A stretch of DNA of 64,000 bases from Prauserella rugosa. Its GTDB lineage: Bacteria; Actinomycetota; Actinomycetes; Mycobacteriales; Pseudonocardiaceae. The stretch is from NCBI RefSeq assembly GCF_000719975.1, contig NZ_JOIJ01000001.1:434001-498000 (forward strand), read 5' to 3'. The translations under genes were made by a program, and so were the position numbers. Under the pieces are notes generated by a model. It made no database searches, had not been told where the DNA came from, and saw nothing but the letters and a program-made list of their open reading frames with translations. Positions 33,414-42,263 of the stretch are shown here, in pieces (the first letter of the stretch is position 1; every line of letters begins with the position of its first letter).

Positions 33414-33995
33414 GTGCCACGGCCACGAACCATTACCGACGAACGCCTCCTCGCCGCGGCGGCAGCGGTCATCGAGCAGGTGGGTCCCGGTTTTACGCTC
33501 GCGCAGGTGGCCAAGGAGGCCGGTGTCGCGGTCGGCAGTGTGGCCCAGCGGTTCGGCTCGAAGGCGGGGCTCGTGCGCGCAATGACCGAGCTCGGGCGGG
33601 CGCAGGCCGTGGAACGGATGCGCGTGGCCGCCGAGGCGGAGGCCGGATCACCGTGGGCCGCCGTACGCGCCGCGGTGATCGCCGTGTTCGCCGACCTGGA
33701 CACAGTGGACGGCCCCGGCGTGGCGAACCACCTGGCACAGCTGGGGGCCGACCTGGCCGACCCCGCACTGCGGGAACTGCTCGCCGAGCACTACGCGGCG
33801 TGCGGCGGGCAGCTGTTCGAACTGCTCCGGAGCGCCCCGCGCGCCGAGTCGGCGCCGAAACCCGCGACCGCGGCCCGCGTGCTGCTGTCCGCGGTCAACG
33901 GCGCGGCACTCGACTGGGCGCTGCGCCCCGACGGAAAACTGACCGACCGCCTCGGCGAGACGGTCGATGCGATCACGAAGGGATGGCGGGCATGA
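33414..33995 (+). CDS. TetR-family regulator
   Basis: 193 aa from GTG 33414 (VPRPRTITDERLLAAAAAVIEQ), leaderless-looking because no ribosome-binding site is present and the operator palindrome lies just upstream. The TetR helix-turn-helix is FTLAQVAKEAGVAVGSVAQRFGSK (in two overlapping parts), then a helical ligand domain. It overlaps the next gene, an SDR, by 4 nt (ATGA), so both are one operon. The regulator may sense the SDR substrate. Confidence 0.88.
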   Translation: MPRPRTITDERLLAAAAAVIEQVGPGFTLAQVAKEAGVAVGSVAQRFGSKAGLVRAMTELGRAQAVERMRVAAEAEAGSPWAAVRAAVIAVFADLDTVDGPGVANHLAQLGADLADPALRELLAEHYAACGGQLFELLRSAPRAESAPKPATAARVLLSAVNGAALDWALRPDGKLTDRLGETVDAITKGWRA

Positions 33996-34909
33996 CCGGT
34001 CTGGCAGGCAAGGTCGCCGTGGTGACGGGTGCGACGCGGGGCTGTGGAAGGGCGATCGCCGTCGAGCTCGGCCGTGCGGGCGCGACCGTGTACGTCACCG
34101 GAAGGACCACGCGCCAGCACACGTCGCCGATGGGCCGCAGCGAGACCATCGAGGAGACCGCCGAGCTGGTCGACGCTGTGGGCGGACACGGAATCCCGGT
34201 CCGGTGCGACTTCTCGGTCGTGGCCGATGTGGACGCGTTGGCCGCGCGTGTCGAATCCGAAGTGGACGGGCGGATCGACGTGCTCGTCGACGACGTCTGG
34301 GGCGGTGATCCGTACACCGACTTCGAGCACGCGTACTGGGATTCGCCGCTCGACGACGCGCTGGCGATGGTGCGCGGCGGTCTCGAGACGCACCTGGTCG
34401 CGCTGCACCGGTTGTTGCCCTTCGTGGTGCGCTCACCGGGTGGACTGGTCGTCGAGGTGACCGACGGGGAGGACGACGAGTACGTCGGCGCAGGCGTGCC
34501 GTACTACCTCGTGAAGTCCGGGGTGCGGGCGCTCGGCCGTGCGCTGGGCGCCGAACTGGCGAAGCACGACTGCACCGGACTGGCGGTCACGCCGGGCTTC
34601 CTGCGCTCGGAGGCGATGCTGGACCTGTTCGGCGTCACGGAGGGCAACTGGCGGGACGCGATCACCGACGAGCGCCCCGAGTTCGCGCTCTCGGAGACGC
34701 CCACCTACCTCGGACGCGGTGTCGTCGCGCTGGCCACCGACCCCGGCGTCCGGCGGTTCGCCGGTTCCACACTCGCCTCGTGGACGCTGGCCCGCACCTA
34801 CGGCCTCACCGACGTCGACGGCAGCAGGCCCGACTTCGGGCGCTACTTCGCCGAGGTCTACCGGCGCGGCGTCGACCCCGCGACCGTCGACATGGCGACC
34901 TACCGTTGA
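33992..34909 (+). CDS. Short-chain dehydrogenase (DHRS1-like)
   Basis: 305 aa SDR. The cofactor motif is VVTGATRGCGRAIAVELG; the usual NNAG segment is replaced by DDVWGGDPYTDF, a feature of the DHRS1-like subgroup, and the catalytic YxxxK is in VPYYLVKSGVRALG. The C-terminal extension after YLGRGVVALATDP is also typical. Coupled to the TetR gene by overlap, so probably inducible by its substrate. Substrate unknown. It ends 21 bp from the convergent response-regulator gene. Confidence 0.85.
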   Translation: MTGLAGKVAVVTGATRGCGRAIAVELGRAGATVYVTGRTTRQHTSPMGRSETIEETAELVDAVGGHGIPVRCDFSVVADVDALAARVESEVDGRIDVLVDDVWGGDPYTDFEHAYWDSPLDDALAMVRGGLETHLVALHRLLPFVVRSPGGLVVEVTDGEDDEYVGAGVPYYLVKSGVRALGRALGAELAKHDCTGLAVTPGFLRSEAMLDLFGVTEGNWRDAITDERPEFALSETPTYLGRGVVALATDPGVRRFAGSTLASWTLARTYGLTDVDGSRPDFGRYFAEVYRRGVDPATVDMATYR

Positions 34910-34930
34910 CCGGCCTGCATCCAGCGCAGA

Positions 34931-35590
34931 TCAGTCCCGCGCCCCCGGCCGGGTCAGGCCCGTTTCGTAGGCGAGGACGACCGCCTGCACCCGGTCGCGC
35001 AGGTCCAGCTTGGACAGAATGCGGCCGACGTGCGTCTTGACCGTCGCCTCCGACAGGTGCAGCTCGGCCGCGATCTCGGTGTTCGACAGGCCCTTGGCCA
35101 CCTGGACGAGCACCTCGCGTTCGCGGTCGGTGAGCACGTCGAGCGCACCGGCGTCGCGCGGTGCCAGCCGGCCCGTGTCGACGAACCGGTCGAGCAGTCG
35201 CCTGGTCACCGCGGGCGAGACCACCGCGTCACCCCGTGCCACCGACCGCAGGGCCGAGACCAGGTCGTCCGGCGGCGTGTCCTTGAGCAGGAAGCCCGAT
35301 GCGCCTGCCCGCAACGCCGAGTAGACGTACTCGTCGAGATCGAAGGTGGTCATCACCAGCACCCGGGAACTGCCGGAGGTGACGATCCGCCGCGTCGCCT
35401 CGACGCCGTCGAGCACCGGCATCCGCACGTCCATCAACACGACGTCGGGACGCAGCTGTTCGGCCAGCCGCACGGCCTCCTCGCCGTTCGCCGCTTCGCC
35501 GGCGACCTCCAGATCGCCCGCCGCGCCGAGCACCATGCGGAAGCCGACACGCATCAGTTCCTGGTCGTCGACGAGCAGCACCCGGATCAT
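34931..35590 (-). CDS. NarL/LuxR-type response regulator
   Basis: 219 aa. Receiver with Asp54 in VVLMDVRMPVLDG, VMTTFDLDEYVYSALRAGASGFLLK switch region (listed in parts), and a C-terminal LuxR domain: LTDREREVLVQVAKGLSNTE, then ATVKTHVGRILSKL. The start ATG 35590 overlaps the kinase stop (ATGA). Forms a second two-component system in the window; its regulon is not evident from neighbours. Confidence 0.94.
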   Translation of the reverse strand: MIRVLLVDDQELMRVGFRMVLGAAGDLEVAGEAANGEEAVRLAEQLRPDVVLMDVRMPVLDGVEATRRIVTSGSSRVLVMTTFDLDEYVYSALRAGASGFLLKDTPPDDLVSALRSVARGDAVVSPAVTRRLLDRFVDTGRLAPRDAGALDVLTDREREVLVQVAKGLSNTEIAAELHLSEATVKTHVGRILSKLDLRDRVQAVVLAYETGLTRPGARD

Positions 35591-36900
35591 GCGTCCAACC
35601 CTAGGGAACCGGAGTTGACGGGCAGTGCGGCACGCACCCGCCAGCCACCGCCCGGCGCGGGACCCGCCTCGAGGACCCCGCCGTGTACGTTCGCACGTTC
35701 GCGCATGCCGATCAGCCCGTTGCCTGCGGCCTGCGCCGTCTCCCCCGTGCTCGGCACCGACGTGTGCGCCGTGGTCGCCAGCACGGGGTGGGCGCGGCCG
35801 GCCCCGTCGTCGTCGACGGCGATGCGCACCGACGCGCCGGCGGCGCCGTCCCCACCGCCGTCCCCACCGCTGACCCCACCGCTGTCCTCACCGCCGCCGT
35901 CGGCGACGTGTCGCACCCGCACGTGGGCACGCGTACCCGGGCCCGCGTGTTTGAGGCTGTTGGTGAGCGACTCCTGCACGATCCGGTACACGCCGAGGGC
36001 CACGCCTGCCGGAAGGTCGTCGAGCGGGCCCTCGGTCTCGAGTCGTACGGCCAGACCCGCGGCACGCATCCGCTCGGCGAGGTCACCGAGGTCGGCGGCC
36101 GTCGGCTGCGGGGTGCGGGCGTTCTCGCCCTGGTCGTCGCGGAGTATCGCCAGCAGCCTGCGCAGTTCGGCCAGCGCGCTGCGCCCGGTCTCGGAGATGG
36201 TGCCGATCGCGCGTTCGGCCACCTCCGGATTCGTCCGCACCGCGTACGACGCCCCGTCCGCGTGCACCACGATGACGCTGACCGCGTGGGCGACCACGTC
36301 GTGCAGTTCGCGCGCGATGCGTTCCCGTTCCTCGGCCACGGCGATCCGCGTGGCCTGGTGACGTTCGTTCTCCAGCAGCGCGAGCCGTGCCTCCACCTCG
36401 GCCTGGTAGGCACGGCGCGCACCCACGAACTCGCCCAGCACCCAGCACAACGCCAGCGACAGCACGACCGTCACCGTGTTGACGAGCCATTCCCCGGGGA
36501 ACTCGATGATCTGGTGGGCCAGGCTGACCACGAGCGTCAACGCCGTGTAGACCGCCGCCTGCCTGCGTCCGGTGTAGACCACCAGCGTGTACAGGGCGAT
36601 ACAGCTGACGACCGCCACGCCGATCGTCGTCTTGCCGATCCCGAACACGACGTGCGGCACCGTCCACACCAGCACCCAGTACGCCATGAGCTGCGGGTGC
36701 CTGCGGCGGACCGGAACGGCCGCGAGCAGGCAGACGGCAAGCGGAATCCCGACGTACCACGGTGGCGGAGGGGGCACGTCCGGCACCGGGAACGCCACGA
36801 ACAGGCTGTACAGCGCCACGTCGAGCGCGAACAGCACGATGGCGATGAGGCTGTCGCCCACGACAGGGTGGGCCCTCATCCACAGACTGATCCGGCGCAC
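35587..36900 (-). CDS. Sensor histidine kinase (DesK-like)
   Basis: 437 aa; GTG 36900 or ATG 36879 as start. Five or six membrane segments in the first 150 residues, a linker coil (AYQAEVEARLALLENERHQ), phosphoacceptor His200 in IARELHDVVAHAVSVIVVH, and a HATPase domain (YRIVQESLTNSLKHA, GLIGMRERANVHGG). Between its N-box and G-box is a Gly/Asp/Ser-rich low-complexity insert (DGGGEDSGGVSGGDGGGDG), unusual for this domain. Paired by overlap with its response regulator. The signal is unknown. Confidence 0.92.
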   Translation of the reverse strand: MRRISLWMRAHPVVGDSLIAIVLFALDVALYSLFVAFPVPDVPPPPPWYVGIPLAVCLLAAVPVRRRHPQLMAYWVLVWTVPHVVFGIGKTTIGVAVVSCIALYTLVVYTGRRQAAVYTALTLVVSLAHQIIEFPGEWLVNTVTVVLSLALCWVLGEFVGARRAYQAEVEARLALLENERHQATRIAVAEERERIARELHDVVAHAVSVIVVHADGASYAVRTNPEVAERAIGTISETGRSALAELRRLLAILRDDQGENARTPQPTAADLGDLAERMRAAGLAVRLETEGPLDDLPAGVALGVYRIVQESLTNSLKHAGPGTRAHVRVRHVADGGGEDSGGVSGGDGGGDGAAGASVRIAVDDDGAGRAHPVLATTAHTSVPSTGETAQAAGNGLIGMRERANVHGGVLEAGPAPGGGWRVRAALPVNSGSLGLDA

Positions 36901-37055
36901 CCACCCACGGTAGGCGCGAGGTGACCACCGCCGCGTCCTCCTGTGGTCCCACGCCGGATCGGCGTTCAGGATGATCGGACGGGCCTGCGGCTACGGCCTG
37001 TCGGTGCGCGGTGGGAGGATGAGCACCGATCGCGAGCAGCACGGGAGGGGGTTCG

Positions 37056-38723
37056 ATGACGGCGGACGGGGACAGACCGGCCGGGCCGCTCTCTGCGTCG
37101 GTCGCCGACCTGTGCACCCGCCTGCGCGGCCAGGTGGGCCCGCGCACCGCGGCCGGGTTCACCGAGGTGCTGCGCCGCCTCGAGGCGCCGTTGCAGGTGG
37201 CCGTCGCCGGGCGCATCAAGTCGGGCAAGTCGACACTGGTCAATGCGCTGATCGGGCGCCGGGTCGCGCCGACGGCCGTCGGTGAGTGCACTCGCCTGGT
37301 CACCCGGTTCCAGTACGGCACCGTCGACCGCATCGAGATCGTCTTCACCGACGGCACCAGGCAGGTCCAGCCGTTCGCGCCCGACGGAGGAATCCCCGCC
37401 GAACTCGGTGTCGACATCGACCGGGTGTCGCACATCGAGGCGTATCTGACCAACGCGGTGCTGCGCGACATGACCGTCATCGACACCCCGGGACTGGGCT
37501 CGCTCGACTCCTCCTCGGTCGCCCGCACCCAGCAGTTGCTCGGTGCGACCCGGCTCAGCGGCTCGCTCGATTCCGGCGAGTCCGAAAGCTCCGAAGGCAG
37601 TCGCGACACCGGCGACGGTGCCGCCTCGCCCACCGGGTCGGAGGAGCCCGACACGCTCGACGACACCTCACGCGGCGCGCTCGTCGGGGCCGAGGCGGTG
37701 CTCTACGTCGTCACGCAGGGCGTGCGCTCCGACGACCACCAGGCGCTCGCCGCGTTCACGGCAGCCACCGCGAGCAGGGAGCCAGGGCCGGTCAACGCCG
37801 TCGCGGTACTGAACAAGGCCGACACGATCCCGCCCGAATCCGTCGAGGGCGCCGACGGCGACGTGTGGAAGGCCGCGACGCTCCTCGCCCGCAAGCAGGC
37901 CGCCGTGCTGCGCCCGCGGGTGGCCGACGTGCTCCCCGTGATCGGCCTGCTCGCCGAGTCGACCGAGACCGGCGCCTTCACGCCCACCGAGGCCGAGGCC
38001 CTGCGCACCCTCGCCGCGCTCGACGACGCCGACCTCGAGGTCATGCTCGTCTCCGCCGACATCTTCACCACGTGGGACTGCGACGTGCCCTCCGGGGTGC
38101 GGGTGCGGCTGCTGGAGAAACTCGACCTGTTCGGCATCCGCCACGCGATCGAAGCCATCCGGACGGAACCGCAGATCACGGTGGGGGCCCTGCACCGGAG
38201 ACTGCTCGACGTCTCAGGACTGGAGGCGGTGCGCGCCCGGCTGGCCGAGGTGTTCGCGGCGCGCGCGGACGGCATCAAGGCCGCCGCGGCGCTCGCGTCC
38301 ATCACGGCACTGGCCCACGACTCCGGAGACAGGGCCGAACGCCAGCGGGTGCACGACGCGATCGAGATGCTGCTGGCCAGACCGGAGGCGCACCAGCTGC
38401 GGGTACTCGAGGCGCTCACATTGGTGACCTCGGGTGCGGTCGAACTGGCCGAGGACCTGGCCGAGGAGGTCCTGCGGGTGGGCAGCAACGCCGACGTCTC
38501 CGCGCAGCTCGGCATGCCGGGCGCGACGCCCGACCAGCTCGCCGCCCACGCCCTCGAACGTGCCGGGTGGTGGCGGTCGTTCGCCTCGTTCGGGGCGACC
38601 CCGGGCCAGGCGCGCGTGGCCCACGTCGTGCACCGAGCGTACTTCCTGCTCTGGCAGCGGCTGAAGGCGCAGGGCACGGGCAGCGGACACGTCCCGCCAG
38701 CCCAGCAGGGCGCAGGCCGGTGA
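37056..38723 (+). CDS. Dynamin-like GTPase 1
   Basis: 555 aa. GTPase motifs: P-loop GRIKSGKST (52-60), G2 Thr in ECTRLVTRF, G3 DTPGLGS (about 142) and G4 LNKADTI (about 253). A Ser/Glu-rich low-complexity insert (about 165-205) separates G3 and G4. The C-terminal half is helical without a transmembrane helix. Similar to the soluble partner of bacterial dynamin pairs (IniA/IniC of mycobacteria, DynA/DynB of Streptomyces). Its stop overlaps the GrpE-like gene by 4 nt, and a second dynamin follows. Role inferred: membrane remodelling or repair under envelope stress. Confidence 0.85.
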   Translation: MTADGDRPAGPLSASVADLCTRLRGQVGPRTAAGFTEVLRRLEAPLQVAVAGRIKSGKSTLVNALIGRRVAPTAVGECTRLVTRFQYGTVDRIEIVFTDGTRQVQPFAPDGGIPAELGVDIDRVSHIEAYLTNAVLRDMTVIDTPGLGSLDSSSVARTQQLLGATRLSGSLDSGESESSEGSRDTGDGAASPTGSEEPDTLDDTSRGALVGAEAVLYVVTQGVRSDDHQALAAFTAATASREPGPVNAVAVLNKADTIPPESVEGADGDVWKAATLLARKQAAVLRPRVADVLPVIGLLAESTETGAFTPTEAEALRTLAALDDADLEVMLVSADIFTTWDCDVPSGVRVRLLEKLDLFGIRHAIEAIRTEPQITVGALHRRLLDVSGLEAVRARLAEVFAARADGIKAAAALASITALAHDSGDRAERQRVHDAIEMLLARPEAHQLRVLEALTLVTSGAVELAEDLAEEVLRVGSNADVSAQLGMPGATPDQLAAHALERAGWWRSFASFGATPGQARVAHVVHRAYFLLWQRLKAQGTGSGHVPPAQQGAGR

Positions 38724-39118
38724 ACTCGCCGGAAACCGGTGTCCCGGAAGACGGAACCGTACCGGTGGGTACCGCGTCGGAAAGCGATGTGGACCCCGTA
38801 GCACTCGTGAGCGGCATCGACCGCGATCAGGCGCTGGCCGACCGTCAGGCGCTCATCCAGCTCTGCCTGTACGCCATGGACCGCGCCCACAGTGAGGGCG
38901 TGGCCGAGCGCATCGAGCAGGGCCTCGCCGCCATCGGGGTGCACGCACTGCGCCCGGACGGGGTGCGGTTCGACCCGGCCAAGCACGAGGCAGGCGGCGC
39001 GGTGCGCACCGAGGACGCTCGCCTCGAGGGCACGATCGCCGAGACCGAGTCGCCCGGGTTCGTCGACCACGACCGGCTGCTGCGGGCACCGATCGTGACC
39101 GTGTACACGCGCCGCTAG
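38720..39118 (+). CDS. GrpE-like protein between two dynamin genes
   Basis: 132 aa from GTG 38720, overlapping the upstream GTPase stop (GTGA). A poorly conserved N-terminal part leads to a helix (DRQALIQLCLYAMDRAHSEG) and then a region that resembles the GrpE beta domain: GVRFDPAKHEA, TIAETESPGF and LLRAPIVTVYT align with FDP..H.A, ...GY and VLRPA.V.V of GrpE. GrpE is the nucleotide exchange factor of Hsp70. No Hsp70 gene is in the window, so a distant or dedicated Hsp70-like partner, or a new use of the fold in dynamin control, are both possible. Homology is read by eye. Confidence 0.65.
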   Translation: MNSPETGVPEDGTVPVGTASESDVDPVALVSGIDRDQALADRQALIQLCLYAMDRAHSEGVAERIEQGLAAIGVHALRPDGVRFDPAKHEAGGAVRTEDARLEGTIAETESPGFVDHDRLLRAPIVTVYTRR

Positions 39119-39189
39119 GTCGCGGGCTTGATCGCACCGCCGTCGCGGCGCGCAACCCTGCGACCGGCACAGCCTTTAGGGTTCGGGTC

Positions 39190-41049
39190 GTGACCGCATC
39201 GACTGGTTCGCTCGGCAAGGTGGGCCTGCCCGCGCAGGTCAAGCAGGCGCGGGAGTCCCTCCTGACGCTGTTGCGCGGGGAAGCGCCCGAGTCGGCGGCG
39301 TGGGTCGAGCAGCAGCGGAAGGCGTCGGCCTCGAAACCGACCGTGGTGGTCGTCGGCGAGACCAACCGCGGCAAGAGTTCCCTGGTCAACGCGCTGTTGG
39401 CGAAGCAGGGTCTTTCCCCGGTCGACGCGGAGGTCGCCACGTCGACGTACCTGGTGTTCGACCACGCCGACGAGTGGAGTGCCCGCGCCTGCTATCCCGG
39501 GCAGCTGGCACCGGTGGGCTTCCCGATGGAGGAGCTCGTGCGGTGGGCGTCCGCGTCGCACGAGTTGCCGGAGGGACAGCTGCCTCCCCGCTACGTGCAG
39601 GTCGACGGGCCGTGTCCGCTGCTGGAACGCATCGCCGTCATCGACACCCCCGGCGTGGGCGGACTCGACGCAGGGCACGCCGAACTGGCCATGGAGGCGG
39701 CGGCCAACGCGACCGCACTGCTGTTCGTCGTCGACGCCTCCGCCCCGTTCACGTCGTCGGAGTTGCGGTTCCTCTCCGACATGAGCGACCGGGTAGAAAC
39801 GGTGCTGTTCGCACTGGCCAAGACCGACCAGTTCCGGGGATGGCGCCAGGTGCTGGACGCCGACAGGACACTGCTGGCCGAGCACGCACCGCGGTTCGCC
39901 GACGCACCGTTCCACCCGGTGTCCGCCCGCATGTTCGAGATGGCGGCCACCGCGCCGAACGACCAGGCCGCGACGCTGCTCAGGCAGAAGTCCGGGGTGG
40001 CCGAGCTGCAGGGCGCGTTGCAGGAGACGCTCGTCGGCAGGGCCGCGATGCTCGCCGAGGCCAACACCCTGCGGGCGTTGTCGACGGCGCTCGGCGAACG
40101 GCACGCCAAGGCGCTCGCCGACCAGCGCGCCCTGACCTCGGGTGAGGACGAGGCCGCGGCGCTGCGGCGGCGCCGGGACGAGCTCACCACCGCGCGGCGG
40201 TCGTCGACCCGGGGTTGGCAGCTCAAACTCCGCGGCGAGATCCAGCGTGCGCGGGTCGACCTCACCCACGAGTCGGCTCGGCGGATGCGGGACGCCCAGG
40301 CGCACTTCCGGCAACAGGTGGACGGCGCGAACCGCAAGGACCTCAGGGACCTGCCCGCCCAGGTCGACGCCGCGCTGCAGGCCACGTCGCAGCAGGTCTC
40401 CGCGCTGCTGTCCCAGCGGCTCAACGAGGTCGCCGACGCCGCGCTGGCCGAACTGTTCTCGCAGGAGGAACTGGACGTCATCCGCGGGCAGCTCCTTCGC
40501 GGAGGAACCCCGCCGGTCGTGCTCAGACCGCAGGACAAGCGCCCGTCGTCGGCCGAGGACAAGCTGCTCGTGTTCATGGGCCTGACCAGCGGCGCGGGCG
40601 CGGCCAAACTCGCCGCGGCCCCGCTCGCGGGGTTCGCGCTGTTCAACCCGGTGGTGCTGCCCGCGACGATCGTCGTCGGGCTGGGCGCCGGCTGGTGGGT
40701 CGGCCGCACACGCAGGCACTCCGCCGACAAACAGCACACGAAACAGTGGCTGGTCGAGTCGATCGCCGACGCCCGCTCGACGCTCGACCAGCTGGTGTCC
40801 GAACAGCTCATCGAGGCCGAACAGCAGCTGTCGCTCGCGCTCGACGATGCGCTGAGCAGGCGCATCGAGGCCATCGAGGCGGAGCTGAAAGAGGTCGACA
40901 AGACGATCAAGATGGACGAGCAGGAGCGCAAGCGGAAGCTGAGCGTGGCGACCAAACGGGTCACCGGCCTGTCCGACGGGCGGGACCGCGCCGAGACGCT
41001 CCTTGCGCGCATCCGTGCCCTGCGCGACCGCCCCCGCACGGAAGAGTGA
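39190..41049 (+). CDS. Dynamin-like GTPase 2, with membrane segment
   Basis: 619 aa from GTG 39190. P-loop GETNRGKSS (56-64), G2 in EVATSTYLVF, G3 DTPGVGG (152-158), G4-like ALAKTDQF (about 210). A long helical stalk follows, then a hydrophobic hairpin (AAPLAGFALFNPVVLPATI and VVGLGAGWWVGR, about 480-512) that could insert in the membrane, and a coiled C-terminus (EAIEAELKEVDKTIKMDEQE). This is the membrane-binding partner of the dynamin pair. It starts 71 bp after the GrpE-like gene, in the same operon. Confidence 0.87.
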   Translation: MTASTGSLGKVGLPAQVKQARESLLTLLRGEAPESAAWVEQQRKASASKPTVVVVGETNRGKSSLVNALLAKQGLSPVDAEVATSTYLVFDHADEWSARACYPGQLAPVGFPMEELVRWASASHELPEGQLPPRYVQVDGPCPLLERIAVIDTPGVGGLDAGHAELAMEAAANATALLFVVDASAPFTSSELRFLSDMSDRVETVLFALAKTDQFRGWRQVLDADRTLLAEHAPRFADAPFHPVSARMFEMAATAPNDQAATLLRQKSGVAELQGALQETLVGRAAMLAEANTLRALSTALGERHAKALADQRALTSGEDEAAALRRRRDELTTARRSSTRGWQLKLRGEIQRARVDLTHESARRMRDAQAHFRQQVDGANRKDLRDLPAQVDAALQATSQQVSALLSQRLNEVADAALAELFSQEELDVIRGQLLRGGTPPVVLRPQDKRPSSAEDKLLVFMGLTSGAGAAKLAAAPLAGFALFNPVVLPATIVVGLGAGWWVGRTRRHSADKQHTKQWLVESIADARSTLDQLVSEQLIEAEQQLSLALDDALSRRIEAIEAELKEVDKTIKMDEQERKRKLSVATKRVTGLSDGRDRAETLLARIRALRDRPRTEE

Positions 41050-41183
41050 GCCTGGTGCAGGGAACCGAACAGGCCTAACGTGAGTCTCATCCACGAAAGC
41101 GCCCACCAGGGCGGCCGGGTCGGCGGGGGCCATTCCGGACAACAGAACGTGAGCCAGCAGCCCTGATTGAGGGGGAGTTTGCA

Positions 41184-41882
41184 GTGTGGGTCGACGACGG
41201 GACCACTGACACCACGGCCACCGGCGAGGACATCACGGTGACCGTGGAGGGCGAGGAGTACACGGCCGAGCTCAACCAGGACATCAACGGCGACGGCGTG
41301 TACGACGCCGCCCTCATCGAGCACGAGGACGGCAGCGCTCAGCTGTTCGCCGACAGCAACGGCGACGGCGAGGCCGACCTCTACGCGATGGCCGACTCCA
41401 ACGGAAACGTCGTCGCCGAGGCCGAGTACGACGCGAAGAGCGGCAACTGGGTGGAGATGTCCGACGGGCCCTCCTCCGACTCGCCCGAGCAGGACACCAG
41501 CTCGGGCGGCACGATCACCGCCGACCTCGGTGAAGGGGACGTCGAGGTCGGGCCGGCGACGATCGACACCAACGAGGACGGCACCAACGACACGGCCGTC
41601 GTCGAGACCGAGGACGGCAAGACCATCGCCTTCACCGACGCCGACGGGGACGGCCAGGCCGACGTCGCCGTGGTGATCGACTCCAACGGCAACCAGGTCG
41701 TGCTCGAGACCGACGGCAACGGCGAGTGGACCGAGACGACCGACACCGGCGGATACGGTGGCGACTCGGCCTCCTCGGCGAGCTCCGACCAGTGGAGCGA
41801 CGGCACCGCGTCGGTGGGTGCGGGCGTCGAGGGCGTCGCCAAGATCGACTCGGTCACCGGCCAGTGGATCAGCCAGAACTGA
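41184..41882 (+). CDS. Acidic DG-repeat protein (DUF6802-like)
   Basis: 232 aa, start GTG 41184 with GAGGGGGA upstream. Very acidic. Two similar halves carry Asp-rich loops: DINGDGVYDAALIE, DSNGDGEADLYAMADSNGN and then DTNEDGTNDTAVVE, DADGDGQADVAVVIDSNGN. These resemble calcium-binding dockerin or thrombospondin-type loops. There is no signal peptide or membrane segment, so a cytoplasmic or specially exported protein is likely. It follows the dynamin operon on the same strand (134 bp later). I recall actinobacterial DUF6802 proteins of this type; function unknown. Confidence 0.75.
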   Translation: MWVDDGTTDTTATGEDITVTVEGEEYTAELNQDINGDGVYDAALIEHEDGSAQLFADSNGDGEADLYAMADSNGNVVAEAEYDAKSGNWVEMSDGPSSDSPEQDTSSGGTITADLGEGDVEVGPATIDTNEDGTNDTAVVETEDGKTIAFTDADGDGQADVAVVIDSNGNQVVLETDGNGEWTETTDTGGYGGDSASSASSDQWSDGTASVGAGVEGVAKIDSVTGQWISQN

Positions 41883-41940
41883 GCCATCCGCCGGTCGCGA
41901 CCGGCAGCCCGAGCCGGCAGACCGGCAGCGGAGCACTCGA

Positions 41941-41980
41941 GCAGAGCCCCGGGAACGAACATCGTCCCCCGGGGCTCTGC
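41941..41980 (+). terminator. Terminator after the DG-repeat gene
   Basis: GCAGAGCCCCGGG (41941-41953) pairs with its exact complement (41968-41980), 14-nt loop, followed by a mixed TCTGTTC. The rest of the 381-bp gap up to pckA holds the pckA promoter and leader. Confidence 0.75.
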
Positions 41981-42154
41981 TCTGTTCGGGTGCCATATCC
42001 GGCTTGAGACATTCGGTGAAAAACCTCTGGTCACTGCGCCGATCGGCGACAACTGAATCGATTCCCTGATCGTTCTTGTGAGAGAACCGACAGCGCTCGC
42101 CTGCCTGAGGCTGCAATTCGGCCGTTAGTCTCTGGGAATCCCCAAGAAAAGCAC

Positions 42155-42239
42155 GCACCGCTTCGTCGGCGGTGTGTGAAGCCATTTCGGTCGCCGGCAA
42201 CGGAGCCCGCACCAGGACGATGTAGTTCGGTGTGGGCTC
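42155..42239 (+). promoter_or_regulatory. pckA leader with two stem-loops
   Basis: Two hairpins precede pckA: CACCGC/GCGGTG (about 42156-42173) and AGCCCGCACC / GGTGTGGGCT (42204-42213 with 42229-42238, one G-T wobble). The second ends 25 nt before the start codon. They could regulate translation or stability, but match no riboswitch I know. Confidence 0.35.
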
Positions 42240-42263
42240 TTGTCGTCGAAGACAGGAGAAGAG

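Noticed and set aside
41080..41166. A 28-codon frame (GTG 41080 to TGA 41164) just upstream of the DG-repeat gene
   Set aside because: No ribosome-binding site and no recognisable composition; most likely chance. Conservation would be needed to keep it.
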